From the NCBI GenBank assembly GCA_016709865.1, contig JADJLX010000006.1:124001-188000 (forward strand): DNA of 64,000 bases. The letters are read 5' to 3'. Positions 53,939 to 63,276 of this stretch are shown here, piece by piece (position 1 is the first letter of the stretch; every line of letters begins with the position of its first letter). The notes under the pieces are model-generated. The model was given only the letters and a program-made list of their open reading frames with translations. It was not told the DNA's origin and did no database searches. A program made the position numbers and the translations under genes. This stretch comes from Bacteroidales bacterium. Lineage in GTDB: Bacteria; Bacteroidota; Bacteroidia; Bacteroidales; VadinHA17.

Positions 53939-55421
53939 CAAGCTTACTTATCTCATCATGCTTGTTATACAGCTTTTCACTCAGACCTCTATCCTCGAAC
54001 GACTTAAGTCGGGTTACAACATTATCTATTACTCCTGAAGGGAAAACTCCGTCTCTTTCAAAGTATTCTCTCTGAGATATTAGTGTTTCAGCCGATTCCC
54101 AGCATGATGCAGGTAATGACTTCAGGTAGTTCTTTTTACCGTCCTTTTCTGCATTGAAGATATTATAGTTTACATATAGTTCCTGAGCTTTCTCAATACC
54201 GTTTTTCATGTTCAGCCCATGCTCTGCCGCAACTACAAGTCCGGCAAATAGCTTGTGAATATCTGCCGACCCGTCAGGCGATCTGATTTCGACAGTCTGT
54301 TTTGAAGGCATGTCGGGAAAATCGGTTTTGTCGGCAGGATTTGCATCCTTTATCATATTCATTGCCCCGTTCCATCCCAACGGCACACGGATCAGAACTG
54401 ATCTGTTCCTGTCGCCCCAGCAGATGTTTGTTGGTGCTTCCTGGTGAGGGACCAGCCTCAGATATGATGTTGGGATCGTATTCCCAAATGCAGTAAGTGA
54501 TCCTGAAAGGTCTAAAATTCCAGCTATCATCTTTTTTGCAACATTGCTCAGCTTGCCATTTTCAACCATCATATTGCTGCCATCTTTTTCAAGCATCATA
54601 TGAATATGCATTCCTGAACCGGCATTTCCCACAGTAATCTTAGGAGCAAAACTGACTTCGACTCCGTAGTCAGAACCCAGAATGCGAAGGATCCACTTGG
54701 CTATAAGTAGCTGATCAACAGCTTCATCTATCTCAACGGGGAGGAATTCAATCTCATGCTGTTCATAATCATATCCGTCCTTTGAAAAGCTACCTACTTC
54801 AGAATGACCATATTTGATTCTGCAACCAGCTTTTGCACAAAGCTCCATAGCCTCGATCATTAGCTGCTCAAATTTAGCAAATGGCCGTGCCTGGTGGTAC
54901 CCCTTCTGATCTGTAAGCGGATAAAGATCATCATGTGGCGACTTGATATAGTATTCAAGTTCGCCGAATGCCTTAAACAAAAAGCCCGTGTTCTCTTTAA
55001 ATCTTGTGTATGCTTTTCTGAGAATATATTCGGGGGCACTCTCAAGTGGTTTTCCATCATTATTATAGAAAGAACAAAGGATCTCAAGAGTAGGGATCTC
55101 TGTGAAAGGATTAACAAAAGCAGTACGGTATCTTGGTATTACATAAAGATCGCTTGAACCCGATTCAACAAATGAAAAAAGGCTCGATCCGTCAACACGC
55201 TCACCGGCAGTAAGGATCGACTCAAGGTGATCTCTGCTGAATGGCACAAAATTTAACGACTTCAGTCTTCCGTCATCACCTACGTACCTGAAGTTAAGCA
55301 TCGAGATACCTTTAGCTTCAATGAACCTGATTATATCATCACGGGTAAAATCATTTGCTGATTTTTTCAGATATTGAACCAGCTCATTCTGATTCATCTG
55401 GATGTCGTTATTTTTATTCAT
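53913..55421 (-). CDS. glnA: Glutamine synthetase (type I-like)
   Basis: The 502-residue enzyme has the beta-grasp N-terminal domain (RYVGDDGRLKSLNFVPFS, DGSSLFSF) and the catalytic domain with FGELEYYI, GHSEVGSF, GNAGSGMHIHMML, NRSVLIRVP and the EIRSPDGSAD segment. It makes glutamine from glutamate, ammonia and ATP. The adenylylation motif NLYDLPPEE of enterobacterial GSI is replaced by NYLKSLPASCWES, so control by adenylylation is unlikely. It stands alone with a -7 box upstream. Some relatives use other amines, so function is likely, not certain. Confidence 0.85.
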   Translation of the reverse strand: MNKNNDIQMNQNELVQYLKKSANDFTRDDIIRFIEAKGISMLNFRYVGDDGRLKSLNFVPFSRDHLESILTAGERVDGSSLFSFVESGSSDLYVIPRYRTAFVNPFTEIPTLEILCSFYNNDGKPLESAPEYILRKAYTRFKENTGFLFKAFGELEYYIKSPHDDLYPLTDQKGYHQARPFAKFEQLMIEAMELCAKAGCRIKYGHSEVGSFSKDGYDYEQHEIEFLPVEIDEAVDQLLIAKWILRILGSDYGVEVSFAPKITVGNAGSGMHIHMMLEKDGSNMMVENGKLSNVAKKMIAGILDLSGSLTAFGNTIPTSYLRLVPHQEAPTNICWGDRNRSVLIRVPLGWNGAMNMIKDANPADKTDFPDMPSKQTVEIRSPDGSADIHKLFAGLVVAAEHGLNMKNGIEKAQELYVNYNIFNAEKDGKKNYLKSLPASCWESAETLISQREYFERDGVFPSGVIDNVVTRLKSFEDRGLSEKLYNKHDEISKLVRQFLHCS

Positions 55422-55446
55422 TTACCGAACAGTATTTATACTCAGA

Positions 55447-55454
55447 CAAAAATA
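55447..55454 (-). promoter_or_regulatory. Bacteroidota -7 box for glnA
   Basis: The minus strand reads TATTTTTG, an exact TAnnTTTG, 26 bp before the glnA ATG. Confidence 0.45.
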
Positions 55455-55531
55455 TGTATTAAACTTTAGCAGGAACATGATGAATGTTATGTATTTTTTT
55501 TCATTACTTTCGGGGCGACAATGCCAGCGGA

Positions 55532-56833
55532 ATGAAAAAATGGATTTCTTTTCTTATAATGCTTATTCTTATAAGTTGTAAGGAAAAGACAGCAGATACA
55601 TACTTTACAGCTGAAAAAGCATCTCAGTACTTTAAAGGTATTGAAGAGATATGTAATCGTGATAATGGAAAATTATGGGGGAAAAACCTGTATGGCCCCA
55701 TTCTGTTTGTAGAGAGAACAAGCCGGAGAACAACTGCCAATGCTCCTGATAACGAAGGACTTCTCAAAGGAAAGGAAGGAGTCTACACCGGATTTTACCC
55801 AAAAGAACTTATTATTGGTAACGCACCTGTTAGTTTTGGCGGTTCACAATTCGCTATGGCTCCTCTGCCAAATGAGGAAGATGATTACAGGATAAAAACA
55901 CGTGCTGTTCACAGCCTTTTTCACCGCTTCCAGGAAATGAATGGAATTCAGCCAGCCTTATTCAATCTCAGCAATATGGATGATAAGGAAGCCAGGCTCT
56001 GGATCAAACTTGAATGGAAAGCCTTAAGGAAAGCTATTAACTCCTCTGACGAAGAACGGCAGCTTGCAATAAGGGACGCTCTTATATTCAGAGGTTCCAA
56101 CAGGGAACTCTACAGTAAGTATGCAACAATGGAAAACCGCTTTGAGGCATATGAAGGACTGGCTACTTTTACTTATACTTTGCTTTGCACTAATAGTCCC
56201 CAGGAATTCAAAGCCAGACTTTTGGAAAACCTCGACAGGCTTTACGGCATGCAGTCATATTCAAGATCATACGGTTTTATTCATGGTGCCCTTTATGCAT
56301 CACTTCTGTATGATAAGGGTTATGATTTCAGGAAAATAAATACCGACAATATTGATCTCGGGAATACAGTCCGGGAACTGTATAATATTGAGCTGCCGGC
56401 CATCTGCAGGGATGTTGCAGGAAGCCTTGCTCTAAGCTATGATATTGATGTAATAAACAAAGAAGAGGAAAAAAGACTGGCAGATATAAAAGAGAGTGTT
56501 CACAAACTTATCAGCACCTTTACCGAGAAGCCTGTTGTTTTCCTTGAACTCGAAAGCCCGTATTTTGATTTTGAACCTGAAAATATTCAGCCTCTTGATA
56601 CACTTGGCACCCTTTACAGTTCAATGAGGGTCTCTGATAACTGGGGGAAACTGACTCTGGATGAAGGCGGCTGCCTTGTTTCAAATAACTTAAAATACCT
56701 CCGGATAACTGCTAAGGGATTCAAGAGAGACAAGAACCACATTTATGGTGAAGGGTGGCATATAATTCTTAACAGCGACTGGGAGCTGGTCCCCGTTGAA
56801 GAGAACTATTTCGTAAGAAAGCTGATGCCGTAA
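55532..56833 (+). CDS. Lipoprotein with degenerate zinc-peptidase-like motif, unknown function
   Basis: The start at 55532 (MKKWISFLIM) gives a lipoprotein signal with Cys near residue 16; the frame upstream has no signal character. The 433-residue product contains AVHSLFHRFQ (His127 to His131) followed 77 residues later by YEGLATF (Glu208). This resembles the HExxH...E arrangement of gluzincin-like proteins with LEW and EGLAxYT motifs. Here the catalytic Glu of HExxH is Ser128, so peptidase activity is doubtful. The C-terminal 110 residues form a beta domain (GEGWHIILNSDWEL). No operon partner; it is followed by the large palindromic element. Confidence 0.75.
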   Translation: MKKWISFLIMLILISCKEKTADTYFTAEKASQYFKGIEEICNRDNGKLWGKNLYGPILFVERTSRRTTANAPDNEGLLKGKEGVYTGFYPKELIIGNAPVSFGGSQFAMAPLPNEEDDYRIKTRAVHSLFHRFQEMNGIQPALFNLSNMDDKEARLWIKLEWKALRKAINSSDEERQLAIRDALIFRGSNRELYSKYATMENRFEAYEGLATFTYTLLCTNSPQEFKARLLENLDRLYGMQSYSRSYGFIHGALYASLLYDKGYDFRKINTDNIDLGNTVRELYNIELPAICRDVAGSLALSYDIDVINKEEEKRLADIKESVHKLISTFTEKPVVFLELESPYFDFEPENIQPLDTLGTLYSSMRVSDNWGKLTLDEGGCLVSNNLKYLRITAKGFKRDKNHIYGEGWHIILNSDWELVPVEENYFVRKLMP

Positions 56834-56890
56834 AAGTGAGAGAACTTAGTACAAAACAAAGTACAAAGTACTGACTATAAACTTGATACA

Positions 56891-57170
56891 TTTCCCCTCC
56901 TTTTGAAGGAGGGGTGGCCGGACCACATTTTAATTATGATACAAATGCTCATACCGGCCGGGGTGGTTGATTACCTAAGCTGAAGATGATTTATTCCTAA
57001 GTTATTATCTGAAGAACTTAAGACTTTTGCTGCTAAAGAGGTTTTGGTTTTTCATACAAATTAAGGTAAGAAGAGTTCTATGAATCAACCACCCCGGTCG
57101 GGAAATCTAACTTCCTATATGTCAGATAATCAGCACTCCCGACCACCCCTCCTTCAAAAGGAGGGGAAAC
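56891..57170. repeat. Nested palindromic element of 280 bp
   Basis: The left arm (56891-56972) and right arm (57082-57170) are inverted. Their outer ends pair over about 29 bases with the self-complementary CCCCTCCTTTTGAAGGAGGGG-type core, and their inner ends pair around GGGGTGGTTGATT / AATCAACCACCCC. The middles of the arms and the 109-bp centre differ. No open frame of note. It occupies most of the 411-bp gap 56834-57244, which also holds AGTACAAA direct repeats (56851-56876) and a GC box at 57217-57238. Confidence 0.8.
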
Positions 57171-57216
57171 TTTTTTATGTTCTCATACACCCCCAATGCT
57201 TAAGGTTACATCTTTA

Positions 57217-57238
57217 CCCTTTAGGGGGGCAGGGGGGC
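57217..57238. repeat. GC-box repeat next to valS
   Basis: ACCCTTTAGGGGGG followed by CAGGGGGGC, a partial member of the 26-bp family found at 15352, 63163 and 63233. It lies just after the valS stop at a convergent junction. Confidence 0.65.
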
Positions 57239-57244
57239 AAATAA

Positions 57245-59878
57245 TTAAAGCCTTTTTAGTTCAATTATCCTTTCCTCGAGTGAGTTGATCTTCGACTCTG
57301 CATCACTTTTCTTTTTTCTCTCGAGATCAAGGACCGCAGCAGGTGCATTCTGAACAAAGCGCTCATTATCAAGCTTTTTCATAACAGAATTAAGAAATCC
57401 CCTATGATATTCTATCTCCTCCCTGATCCTGGCCAATTCCGCCTCAACATCAAGCTTTCCATCAAGAGGTATGAAATACTCTGTGGTGCCTGTCATGAAT
57501 GAAGCAGCACCATCCTTCTTCTCAGAAACAAATTTCACCTCTGATAAGTTGCAGAGCTTCTTAATAACAGGAAGATAGCCCGAAACCTTATTATCTGAAT
57601 CTGACAATATATGAAGTTCCAGCTTTTCCTTATTGGGAATATCTTTGTCTTTCCTCACTGAACGGACGGCACTTATCGTCTCCTTAACAGTTTCAAAAGC
57701 CGCAACCATCTCCTGGTCATATTTATTTGCCTTTGGAATAAGTGTCATCATTACACTTTCTCCATCCTTTCTCTCTTTAAGAAGCTGCCAGATCTCTTCA
57801 GTGATAAACGGCATGAACGGATGTATCAACCTGACAAGTTTATCAAAGAGAACTATTGTAGCCTCAAGGGTTGCCCGGTCAATCGGCTTCTGATACTCAG
57901 GTTTGATTATCTCAAGATACCAGCCTGAAAACTCATCCCAGAAAAGTTTGTATGTAGTCATCAGGGCTTCGGAGATCCTGAATTTGTCGAAGTTAAGTTC
58001 AATTTCACTTATGGACTTGTTTAAAACCTCTTCCATCCAATTAACGGCAATTGCTGACGATTCGGGCTGCTCAATAGTCTCGTCCACATTCCAGCTTTTC
58101 ACAAGCCTGAACGCATTCCAGATCTTATTGGCAAAATTACGTCCCTGTTCAGGAAGCGAGTCTTCATACAACAGATCATTACCTGCCGGTGAGCAAAGGA
58201 GCATACCTACCCTGACACCATCTGCGCCATACTTCTCAATCAGCTCAAGAGGCTCAGGAGAATTACCAAGCGATTTTGACATCTTCCTTCTCTGCTGGTC
58301 GCGGACAAGCCCTGTAAGATAAACATTACTGAATGGCTTCTCTCCGATATATTCATATCCTGCAATTATCATTCTGGCAACCCAGAAGAAAAGAATCTCA
58401 GGAGCAGTAACAAGGTCGTTTGTAGGATAGTAGTATTTTATGTCTTTGTTACCCGGATCAGTAATCCCGTCAAATGATGCAATTGGCCAGAGCCACGATG
58501 AGAACCATGTGTCAAGCACATCATCATCCTGCCTGAGGTCGCTCTCCTGAAGGGTGGTCTTTCCGCTTCTCTCCCTGGCAAGCTTAAGCGCTTCACCTGC
58601 ATTTTCAGCAACCACAAACTCATTATTGTCATAATACCATGCAGGTATTCTGTGACCCCACCACAACTGACGGCTTATGCACCAGTCGCGTACATTTTCC
58701 ATCCAATGCCTGTACAGGTTCTTAAACTTGGCAGGATGTATCTGCACATCATCATTCATTACAGCATCAAGAGCAGGTACCGAAAGATCTTTCATCTTAA
58801 GAAACCACTGAAGTGAGAGACGCGGCTCAATTACTGCATTGGTCCTTTCCGAACGGCCTATTTTATTGTTGTAATCTTCTACTTTAACAAGATTCCCGCT
58901 TTTCTGAAGCTCCTTCTCAGCCAGAACCTTCGCCTCAAACCTGTCTATTCCCTCAAACATTCCGGCTCTGGAACTGATTGTACCATCTTCGTTGAAAACA
59001 TCTATCGACGGAAGATTATGCCTTAATCCAATCTCATAGTCATTGATATCGTGTGCCGGGGTAATCTTCAGACATCCGGTTCCGAATTCAGGATCAACAT
59101 AGCTGTCAAAAATAAATGGCACCTCGCGGTTAGCCATAGGAACAATGACTTTTTTACCTTTCAGATGCTTATATCGTTCATCATCCGGATTGGCACAAAC
59201 GGCTGTATCGCCAAGAATTGTTTCGGGACGGGTTGTTGCAACCATAACATATCCGTCTTCACCAACGATCTTATATCTGACATAATAGAGTCTAGATCTC
59301 TCCTCGGTATAGTTCACTTCCTCGTCCGATACGGCTGTCATGGCCTGGGGATCCCAGTTAACCATACGTACTCCCCTGTAAATAAGGCCTTTATTATAGA
59401 GATCTACAAACACTTTAATCACCGAATCATACCTCTTTTCATCCATTGTGAAAAGAGTCCGCTCCCAGTCGCAGGATGCTCCCAGTCTTTTAAGCTGCTC
59501 AAGAATTATACCCCCATGCTTGTGAGTCCATTCCCATGCATGCTCAAGGAATTTCTCCCTGCTTAGATCTCTTTTTTCAATTCCTTCAGCCTTAAGTTTT
59601 GCAACCACTTTTGCCTCGGTAGCAATGGAAGCATGATCAGTACCCGGAACCCAGCATGCATTCTTTCCAAGCATCCTTGCCCTTCGTACCAGAACATCCT
59701 GAATGGTATTATTCAGCATATGCCCCATGTGAAGAACACCTGTTACATTGGGAGGAGGAATTACTATTGTATAAGGTTCTCTTTCATCAGGTATGCTTCT
59801 GAAGAAACCATTTTCCATCCAGTACCGGTACCATTTGTTCTCTGCTTTACCGGGTTCGTATTTTGAGGGAATATCCAT
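57245..59878 (-). CDS. valS: Valyl-tRNA synthetase
   Basis: The 877-residue class I synthetase has the HIGH-type motif in [13 protein letters not shown] (residues 41-53), an editing domain with [13 protein letters not shown], the KMSKS motif near residue 530 ([11 protein letters not shown]), a DALRIG-like [10 protein letters not shown], an anticodon-binding domain and the ValS-specific C-terminal coiled coil (last 60 residues). All features are intact. It charges tRNA(Val) with valine. A -7 box lies upstream. Confidence 0.98.
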   Translation of the reverse strand: MDIPSKYEPGKAENKWYRYWMENGFFRSIPDEREPYTIVIPPPNVTGVLHMGHMLNNTIQDVLVRRARMLGKNACWVPGTDHASIATEAKVVAKLKAEGIEKRDLSREKFLEHAWEWTHKHGGIILEQLKRLGASCDWERTLFTMDEKRYDSVIKVFVDLYNKGLIYRGVRMVNWDPQAMTAVSDEEVNYTEERSRLYYVRYKIVGEDGYVMVATTRPETILGDTAVCANPDDERYKHLKGKKVIVPMANREVPFIFDSYVDPEFGTGCLKITPAHDINDYEIGLRHNLPSIDVFNEDGTISSRAGMFEGIDRFEAKVLAEKELQKSGNLVKVEDYNNKIGRSERTNAVIEPRLSLQWFLKMKDLSVPALDAVMNDDVQIHPAKFKNLYRHWMENVRDWCISRQLWWGHRIPAWYYDNNEFVVAENAGEALKLARERSGKTTLQESDLRQDDDVLDTWFSSWLWPIASFDGITDPGNKDIKYYYPTNDLVTAPEILFFWVARMIIAGYEYIGEKPFSNVYLTGLVRDQQRRKMSKSLGNSPEPLELIEKYGADGVRVGMLLCSPAGNDLLYEDSLPEQGRNFANKIWNAFRLVKSWNVDETIEQPESSAIAVNWMEEVLNKSISEIELNFDKFRISEALMTTYKLFWDEFSGWYLEIIKPEYQKPIDRATLEATIVLFDKLVRLIHPFMPFITEEIWQLLKERKDGESVMMTLIPKANKYDQEMVAAFETVKETISAVRSVRKDKDIPNKEKLELHILSDSDNKVSGYLPVIKKLCNLSEVKFVSEKKDGAASFMTGTTEYFIPLDGKLDVEAELARIREEIEYHRGFLNSVMKKLDNERFVQNAPAAVLDLERKKKSDAESKINSLEERIIELKRL

Positions 59879-59913
59879 GATTTACTGTGGTGTTATCTGA
59901 AATAAATGAAATG

Positions 59914-59921
59914 CAAAATTA
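59914..59921 (-). promoter_or_regulatory. Bacteroidota -7 box for valS
   Basis: The minus strand reads TAATTTTGC, an exact TAnnTTTG, 36 bp before the valS ATG. TTTG occurs 26 bp further upstream, somewhat too far for a -33 element. Confidence 0.4.
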
Positions 59922-60019
59922 TAAAAATTCATTACATTCGCTGAATACAAAAGGAAAAAGGGCTGCTGGTTCCATAAAACAAGATCATTAACCTGTTCCG
60001 GAAAAATAAATCTGCTGCC

Positions 60020-60979
60020 ATGAAGAGAAACAGAGCTTTCAGTCTGATATTATTTTTAATCCTGATCTGCGTTTTCGCTTCATACTGTACAAAAGATGAA
60101 GAGACTGAAGCAGAAAGAAAAGAGGCATTGACAATTAAGTTCAATTCTGAGATTAATGCTGACTCTCTGAAATCAGTTGTAACATGGCTCCAGCAGATGG
60201 GTACAAGGTTTGCCCTGGCAGAAAACCGCAAAAATGTTGCTATAAGTATTAAAAAACGTTTTGAAAGACTGGGATATACGAATGTCAGGCTGGATTCATT
60301 TCCCATTAATAAGATCTACAGAAATGTATCGTATTACCAGAATTGGCAGTATAATGTAATAGCCTCAATTACCGGCTCTGTTTATCCCGACTCAATTTGC
60401 ATTATCGGAGGTCACTATGACAACATTCTAAAAACCGGCGATCCCTTCACGGCAGCGCCCGGGGCCAATGATAATGCAAGCGGAGTAGCTGCTGCACTTG
60501 AAATAGCGAGAGTTTTTAAAACAAACAATTATAAACCCGATAATACAATAGAATTTATTGCTTTCGGGGCAGAGGAGTTAGGGTTGTTCGGCAGCTTTTA
60601 TTATTCTGATTATGCCAGGATAAACTCGAAAAAGATAAAGCTGATGCTGAATAATGACATGATCGCCTTTAATCCATCATCAAATAAATCTGACTGGAGT
60701 GTGAACATTATGGACTATGATAATTCACACAATCTGAGGAAAGAAGCTGAAGTGATATCAGGGCAATTTACTGATCTGAAAACTTATAACTATAATACCT
60801 ATAATAAGCAAAGTGACAGCTATCCTTTTTTTGTAAACGGATTCAAGGCTCTCTTTTTTATATCGGCAACTTCTGATCCCTATTATCACACTTTAGATGA
60901 TACTGCCGACAAATACAATTTTGAGTTTTGCCGTGAAATAGTAAAATTAAATTGTGCAATTCTGATTGATAAAAACTGA
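60020..60979 (+). CDS. M28-family metallopeptidase lipoprotein
   Basis: The 319-residue protein has a lipoprotein signal (Cys near residue 23, in ASYCTKDEE). The M28 peptidase fold shows the zinc-ligand order GGHYD (His), PGANDNASG (bridging Asp), the AEELGLFGS pair of Glu residues, an Asp in LNNDMIAF and a final His in DPYYHTLDD. All five expected metal residues are present, so it should be an active aminopeptidase-like enzyme in the envelope. Substrate unknown. It converges with the phosphodiester glycosidase gene 3 bp away. Confidence 0.9.
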   Translation: MKRNRAFSLILFLILICVFASYCTKDEETEAERKEALTIKFNSEINADSLKSVVTWLQQMGTRFALAENRKNVAISIKKRFERLGYTNVRLDSFPINKIYRNVSYYQNWQYNVIASITGSVYPDSICIIGGHYDNILKTGDPFTAAPGANDNASGVAAALEIARVFKTNNYKPDNTIEFIAFGAEELGLFGSFYYSDYARINSKKIKLMLNNDMIAFNPSSNKSDWSVNIMDYDNSHNLRKEAEVISGQFTDLKTYNYNTYNKQSDSYPFFVNGFKALFFISATSDPYYHTLDDTADKYNFEFCREIVKLNCAILIDKN

Positions 60980-60982
60980 TAA

Positions 60983-61834
60983 TCATCGTATTACAAGGAT
61001 ATCAGACACAGCCCTATCTCCTTCATGGTCAAATTTCTTATTATCGCAGGGCATGTTTACAACTCCGTTGAATGGTTTTCCCGAGATCCACATTGTTGTT
61101 GAACCTCCGCCGTCGAAATTAACAGCGTCTTTACATCCAAGCAGTTGCATCAGCTGAGTTACTTCATTAATTGTAAGTCCAGCAGCCTGGTCAGTTCTGC
61201 CGTCAATCGTTACGATAACTATTTTATGTTTGCTTTTCTTTCCTACAACTGTCCTGGGATGTTTGTTTACAACCAGAGGAGTAAGAGGAAGCTGTATCCG
61301 TTTATTTCCCGACAATAATAATGGTCCGGTTACAAGTACTTCACCATACTCGGGATGAGTATCATACCAGCTGTTTGTATGAGCTTCTTCAATAAATACA
61401 TCACCAGTTTTATTCACAAGAAATGACCCGGTCATATTTGCATTCCGGCTCCAGATTTTTGAAGTATCTGAATCCTTTATCAATCCCCCCGTTCTAATGT
61501 ATGCTACAGATCCTCCGTCCCTGATATTAAAGAAACCGCCATTGACAGCAGCGAGGGCACCTGAATTCACAGCCTGTTTGCTCAGGACACTGTTTTTTCC
61601 AGATTCATAGTAGAGAGCAATTCTCCTTCTTCTGGTGTTAACTGTAAGTACATTCAGATTCTGGGGAATTGAATCATTTAAGATTGTATGTGCTGATTTC
61701 CAGATTAACCCGGGGGCAATTCTTTCGCGATCCCATTTAACCTTTTCAAATCCTGTGATCTGACCAGTCAGTGGACCAGAGAGAACAAGTAAAATTACAA
61801 GCAGGCAAAAAATCAGAACTGATCTCCTTTTCAT
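60983..61834 (-). CDS. Phosphodiester glycosidase family protein (NAGPA/DUF2233)
   Basis: The 283-residue protein has a signal peptide (to about LTGQ). The NAGPA-like domain follows with AAVNGGFFNIRDGG, HPRTVVGKKSKHKIVIVTIDGR, NFDGGGSTTMWISG and the C-terminal RAVSDILVI. The family cleaves sugar-phosphodiester links; a mammalian member uncovers mannose-6-phosphate, and bacterial ones act on cell-wall or capsule polymers. It is probably periplasmic. The natural substrate is not known. Confidence 0.88.
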   Translation of the reverse strand: MKRRSVLIFCLLVILLVLSGPLTGQITGFEKVKWDRERIAPGLIWKSAHTILNDSIPQNLNVLTVNTRRRRIALYYESGKNSVLSKQAVNSGALAAVNGGFFNIRDGGSVAYIRTGGLIKDSDTSKIWSRNANMTGSFLVNKTGDVFIEEAHTNSWYDTHPEYGEVLVTGPLLLSGNKRIQLPLTPLVVNKHPRTVVGKKSKHKIVIVTIDGRTDQAAGLTINEVTQLMQLLGCKDAVNFDGGGSTTMWISGKPFNGVVNMPCDNKKFDHEGDRAVSDILVIR

Positions 61835-61934
61835 AAGTTCAAATATATAATTTATAGTCAGATCAGCTTCAGCGGTTTATTGCTATTTAAATAATAAAGT
61901 GCTAATGATCATATTTTACGATATTCAAATTGTT

Positions 61935-61942
61935 TACTTTTG
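61935..61942 (+). promoter_or_regulatory. Bacteroidota -7 box for the aminotransferase gene
   Basis: TACTTTTG is an exact TAnnTTTG, 24 bp before the ATG at 61967. The box overlaps an in-frame TTG at 61940, which argues against that TTG as start codon. Confidence 0.45.
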
Positions 61943-61966
61943 TTTCGCAAAACAAAACATAAACAT

Positions 61967-63163
61967 ATGCCAGCCATATCCGATAAAGGTAAAATGATGC
62001 CTGCATCACCGATCAGGAAGCTTGTTCCATATTCAGAAGAAGCAAAACGTAAAGGAAGGAAAGTTTATCATCTTAATATTGGTCAGCCCGATATCCCTAC
62101 CCCTGAAGTGGCGATGAATGCCCTTCGTAACATAAATATTAAAGTTCTGGAATACAGTCATTCAGCAGGAAATGAATCGTACCGCAGGAAACTGGCTGCT
62201 TACTACCAGAAGATTGGCATTAAGGTTGATCACACCGAGATGCTGATAACCACAGGAGGATCGGAAGCCATATTATTCGCACTGATGTCGTGCGTAAATC
62301 CGGGTGAAGAGGTCATTACCCCTGAACCTTTTTATGCCAACTATAATGGTTTTGCAACAACAGCCGGTATAAAAATTGTACCTGTAACATCTCATATAAA
62401 GAATGATTTTGCTCTGCCTCCAATTGAGGATATCGAGAAAAAGATTACTCCTAAAACAAAAGGGATAATTGTATGCAATCCAAATAATCCCACAGGCTAC
62501 CTCTACTCAAAAAATGAACTCCTTCAGCTAAAAGAGATTGTAAAGAAACACGACCTGTTCCTTTTCTCTGATGAAGCTTACCGGGAGTTTTGCTACGATG
62601 GTGCTGAACATTTTTCTGCGATGAATCTAGAAGGAATAGAAAATAATGTAATTCTTCTTGACTCTGTATCAAAGCGATACAGCGAATGCGGGATAAGGAT
62701 CGGAGCCCTTATTACAAAAAACAAGGAGGTAATTTCAACAGCTCTTAAATTTGCGCAGGCTCGTCTCTCCCCTCCCGGACTCGGACAGATTGCTGCAGAA
62801 GCTTCAATAGAAACTCCGGCAGATTATTTCGAGGGGGTAAACAAAGAATACACGGCCCGAAGAAACTATATGGTGGAGGCGCTTAACAAAATCCCGGGAG
62901 TTTACTGCCCAAAACCGAAAGGGGCATTTTATACTGTGGTAAAGCTCCCTGTTGATGATGCTGACAAATTTGCACAGTGGCTGTTAGAAGATTTTGAGTA
63001 TAACAATCAAACAGTTATGGTTGCTCCTGCATCGGGTTTCTATTCAACTCCGGGGTCAGGAAAAAATGAAGTCCGCATAGCTTATGTTCTGAAGATCGAT
63101 GATCTGAAACAGGCTATGATGATCCTTGCTGAAGCGCTGAAGGTATATCCTGGAAGAGTGTAG
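61967..63163 (+). CDS. Class I/II pyridoxal-phosphate aminotransferase
   Basis: The start is ATG 61967 (MPAISDKGK), not the TTG nine codons earlier. The 398-residue enzyme has LNIGQPDIPTP, ITTGGSEAILFAL, CNPNNPTGYLYS, FSDEAYREF and the Schiff-base lysine in DSVSKRYSECGIRIG, with the substrate-carboxylate Arg near the end (EVRIAYVL). It belongs to the fold-type I aspartate/aromatic/branched aminotransferase group, often annotated as aspartate aminotransferase. The specific amino donor cannot be assigned. GC-box repeats follow the stop codon immediately. Confidence 0.9.
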   Translation: MPAISDKGKMMPASPIRKLVPYSEEAKRKGRKVYHLNIGQPDIPTPEVAMNALRNINIKVLEYSHSAGNESYRRKLAAYYQKIGIKVDHTEMLITTGGSEAILFALMSCVNPGEEVITPEPFYANYNGFATTAGIKIVPVTSHIKNDFALPPIEDIEKKITPKTKGIIVCNPNNPTGYLYSKNELLQLKEIVKKHDLFLFSDEAYREFCYDGAEHFSAMNLEGIENNVILLDSVSKRYSECGIRIGALITKNKEVISTALKFAQARLSPPGLGQIAAEASIETPADYFEGVNKEYTARRNYMVEALNKIPGVYCPKPKGAFYTVVKLPVDDADKFAQWLLEDFEYNNQTVMVAPASGFYSTPGSGKNEVRIAYVLKIDDLKQAMMILAEALKVYPGRV

Positions 63164-63258
63164 CCCCCCTGCCCCCCTAAAGGGGGGTTAATTCCTGCAA
63201 CTAACTGTAATTCTTCTATATATGCAAATTTAGCCCCCCTTTAGGGGGGTTGGGGGGC
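63163..63258. repeat. Inverted pair of GC-box repeats between convergent genes
   Basis: The boxes 63163-63188 and 63233-63258 are inverted copies, 44 bp apart. The second is identical to 15352-15377. Each can form a CCCCCCTAAAGGGGGG-type hairpin, so the pair could end transcription from both sides. It fills most of the 113-bp gap between the aminotransferase and the NamZ-type gene. Confidence 0.75.
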
Positions 63259-63276
63259 GATCTGAGGTAGGAACAA

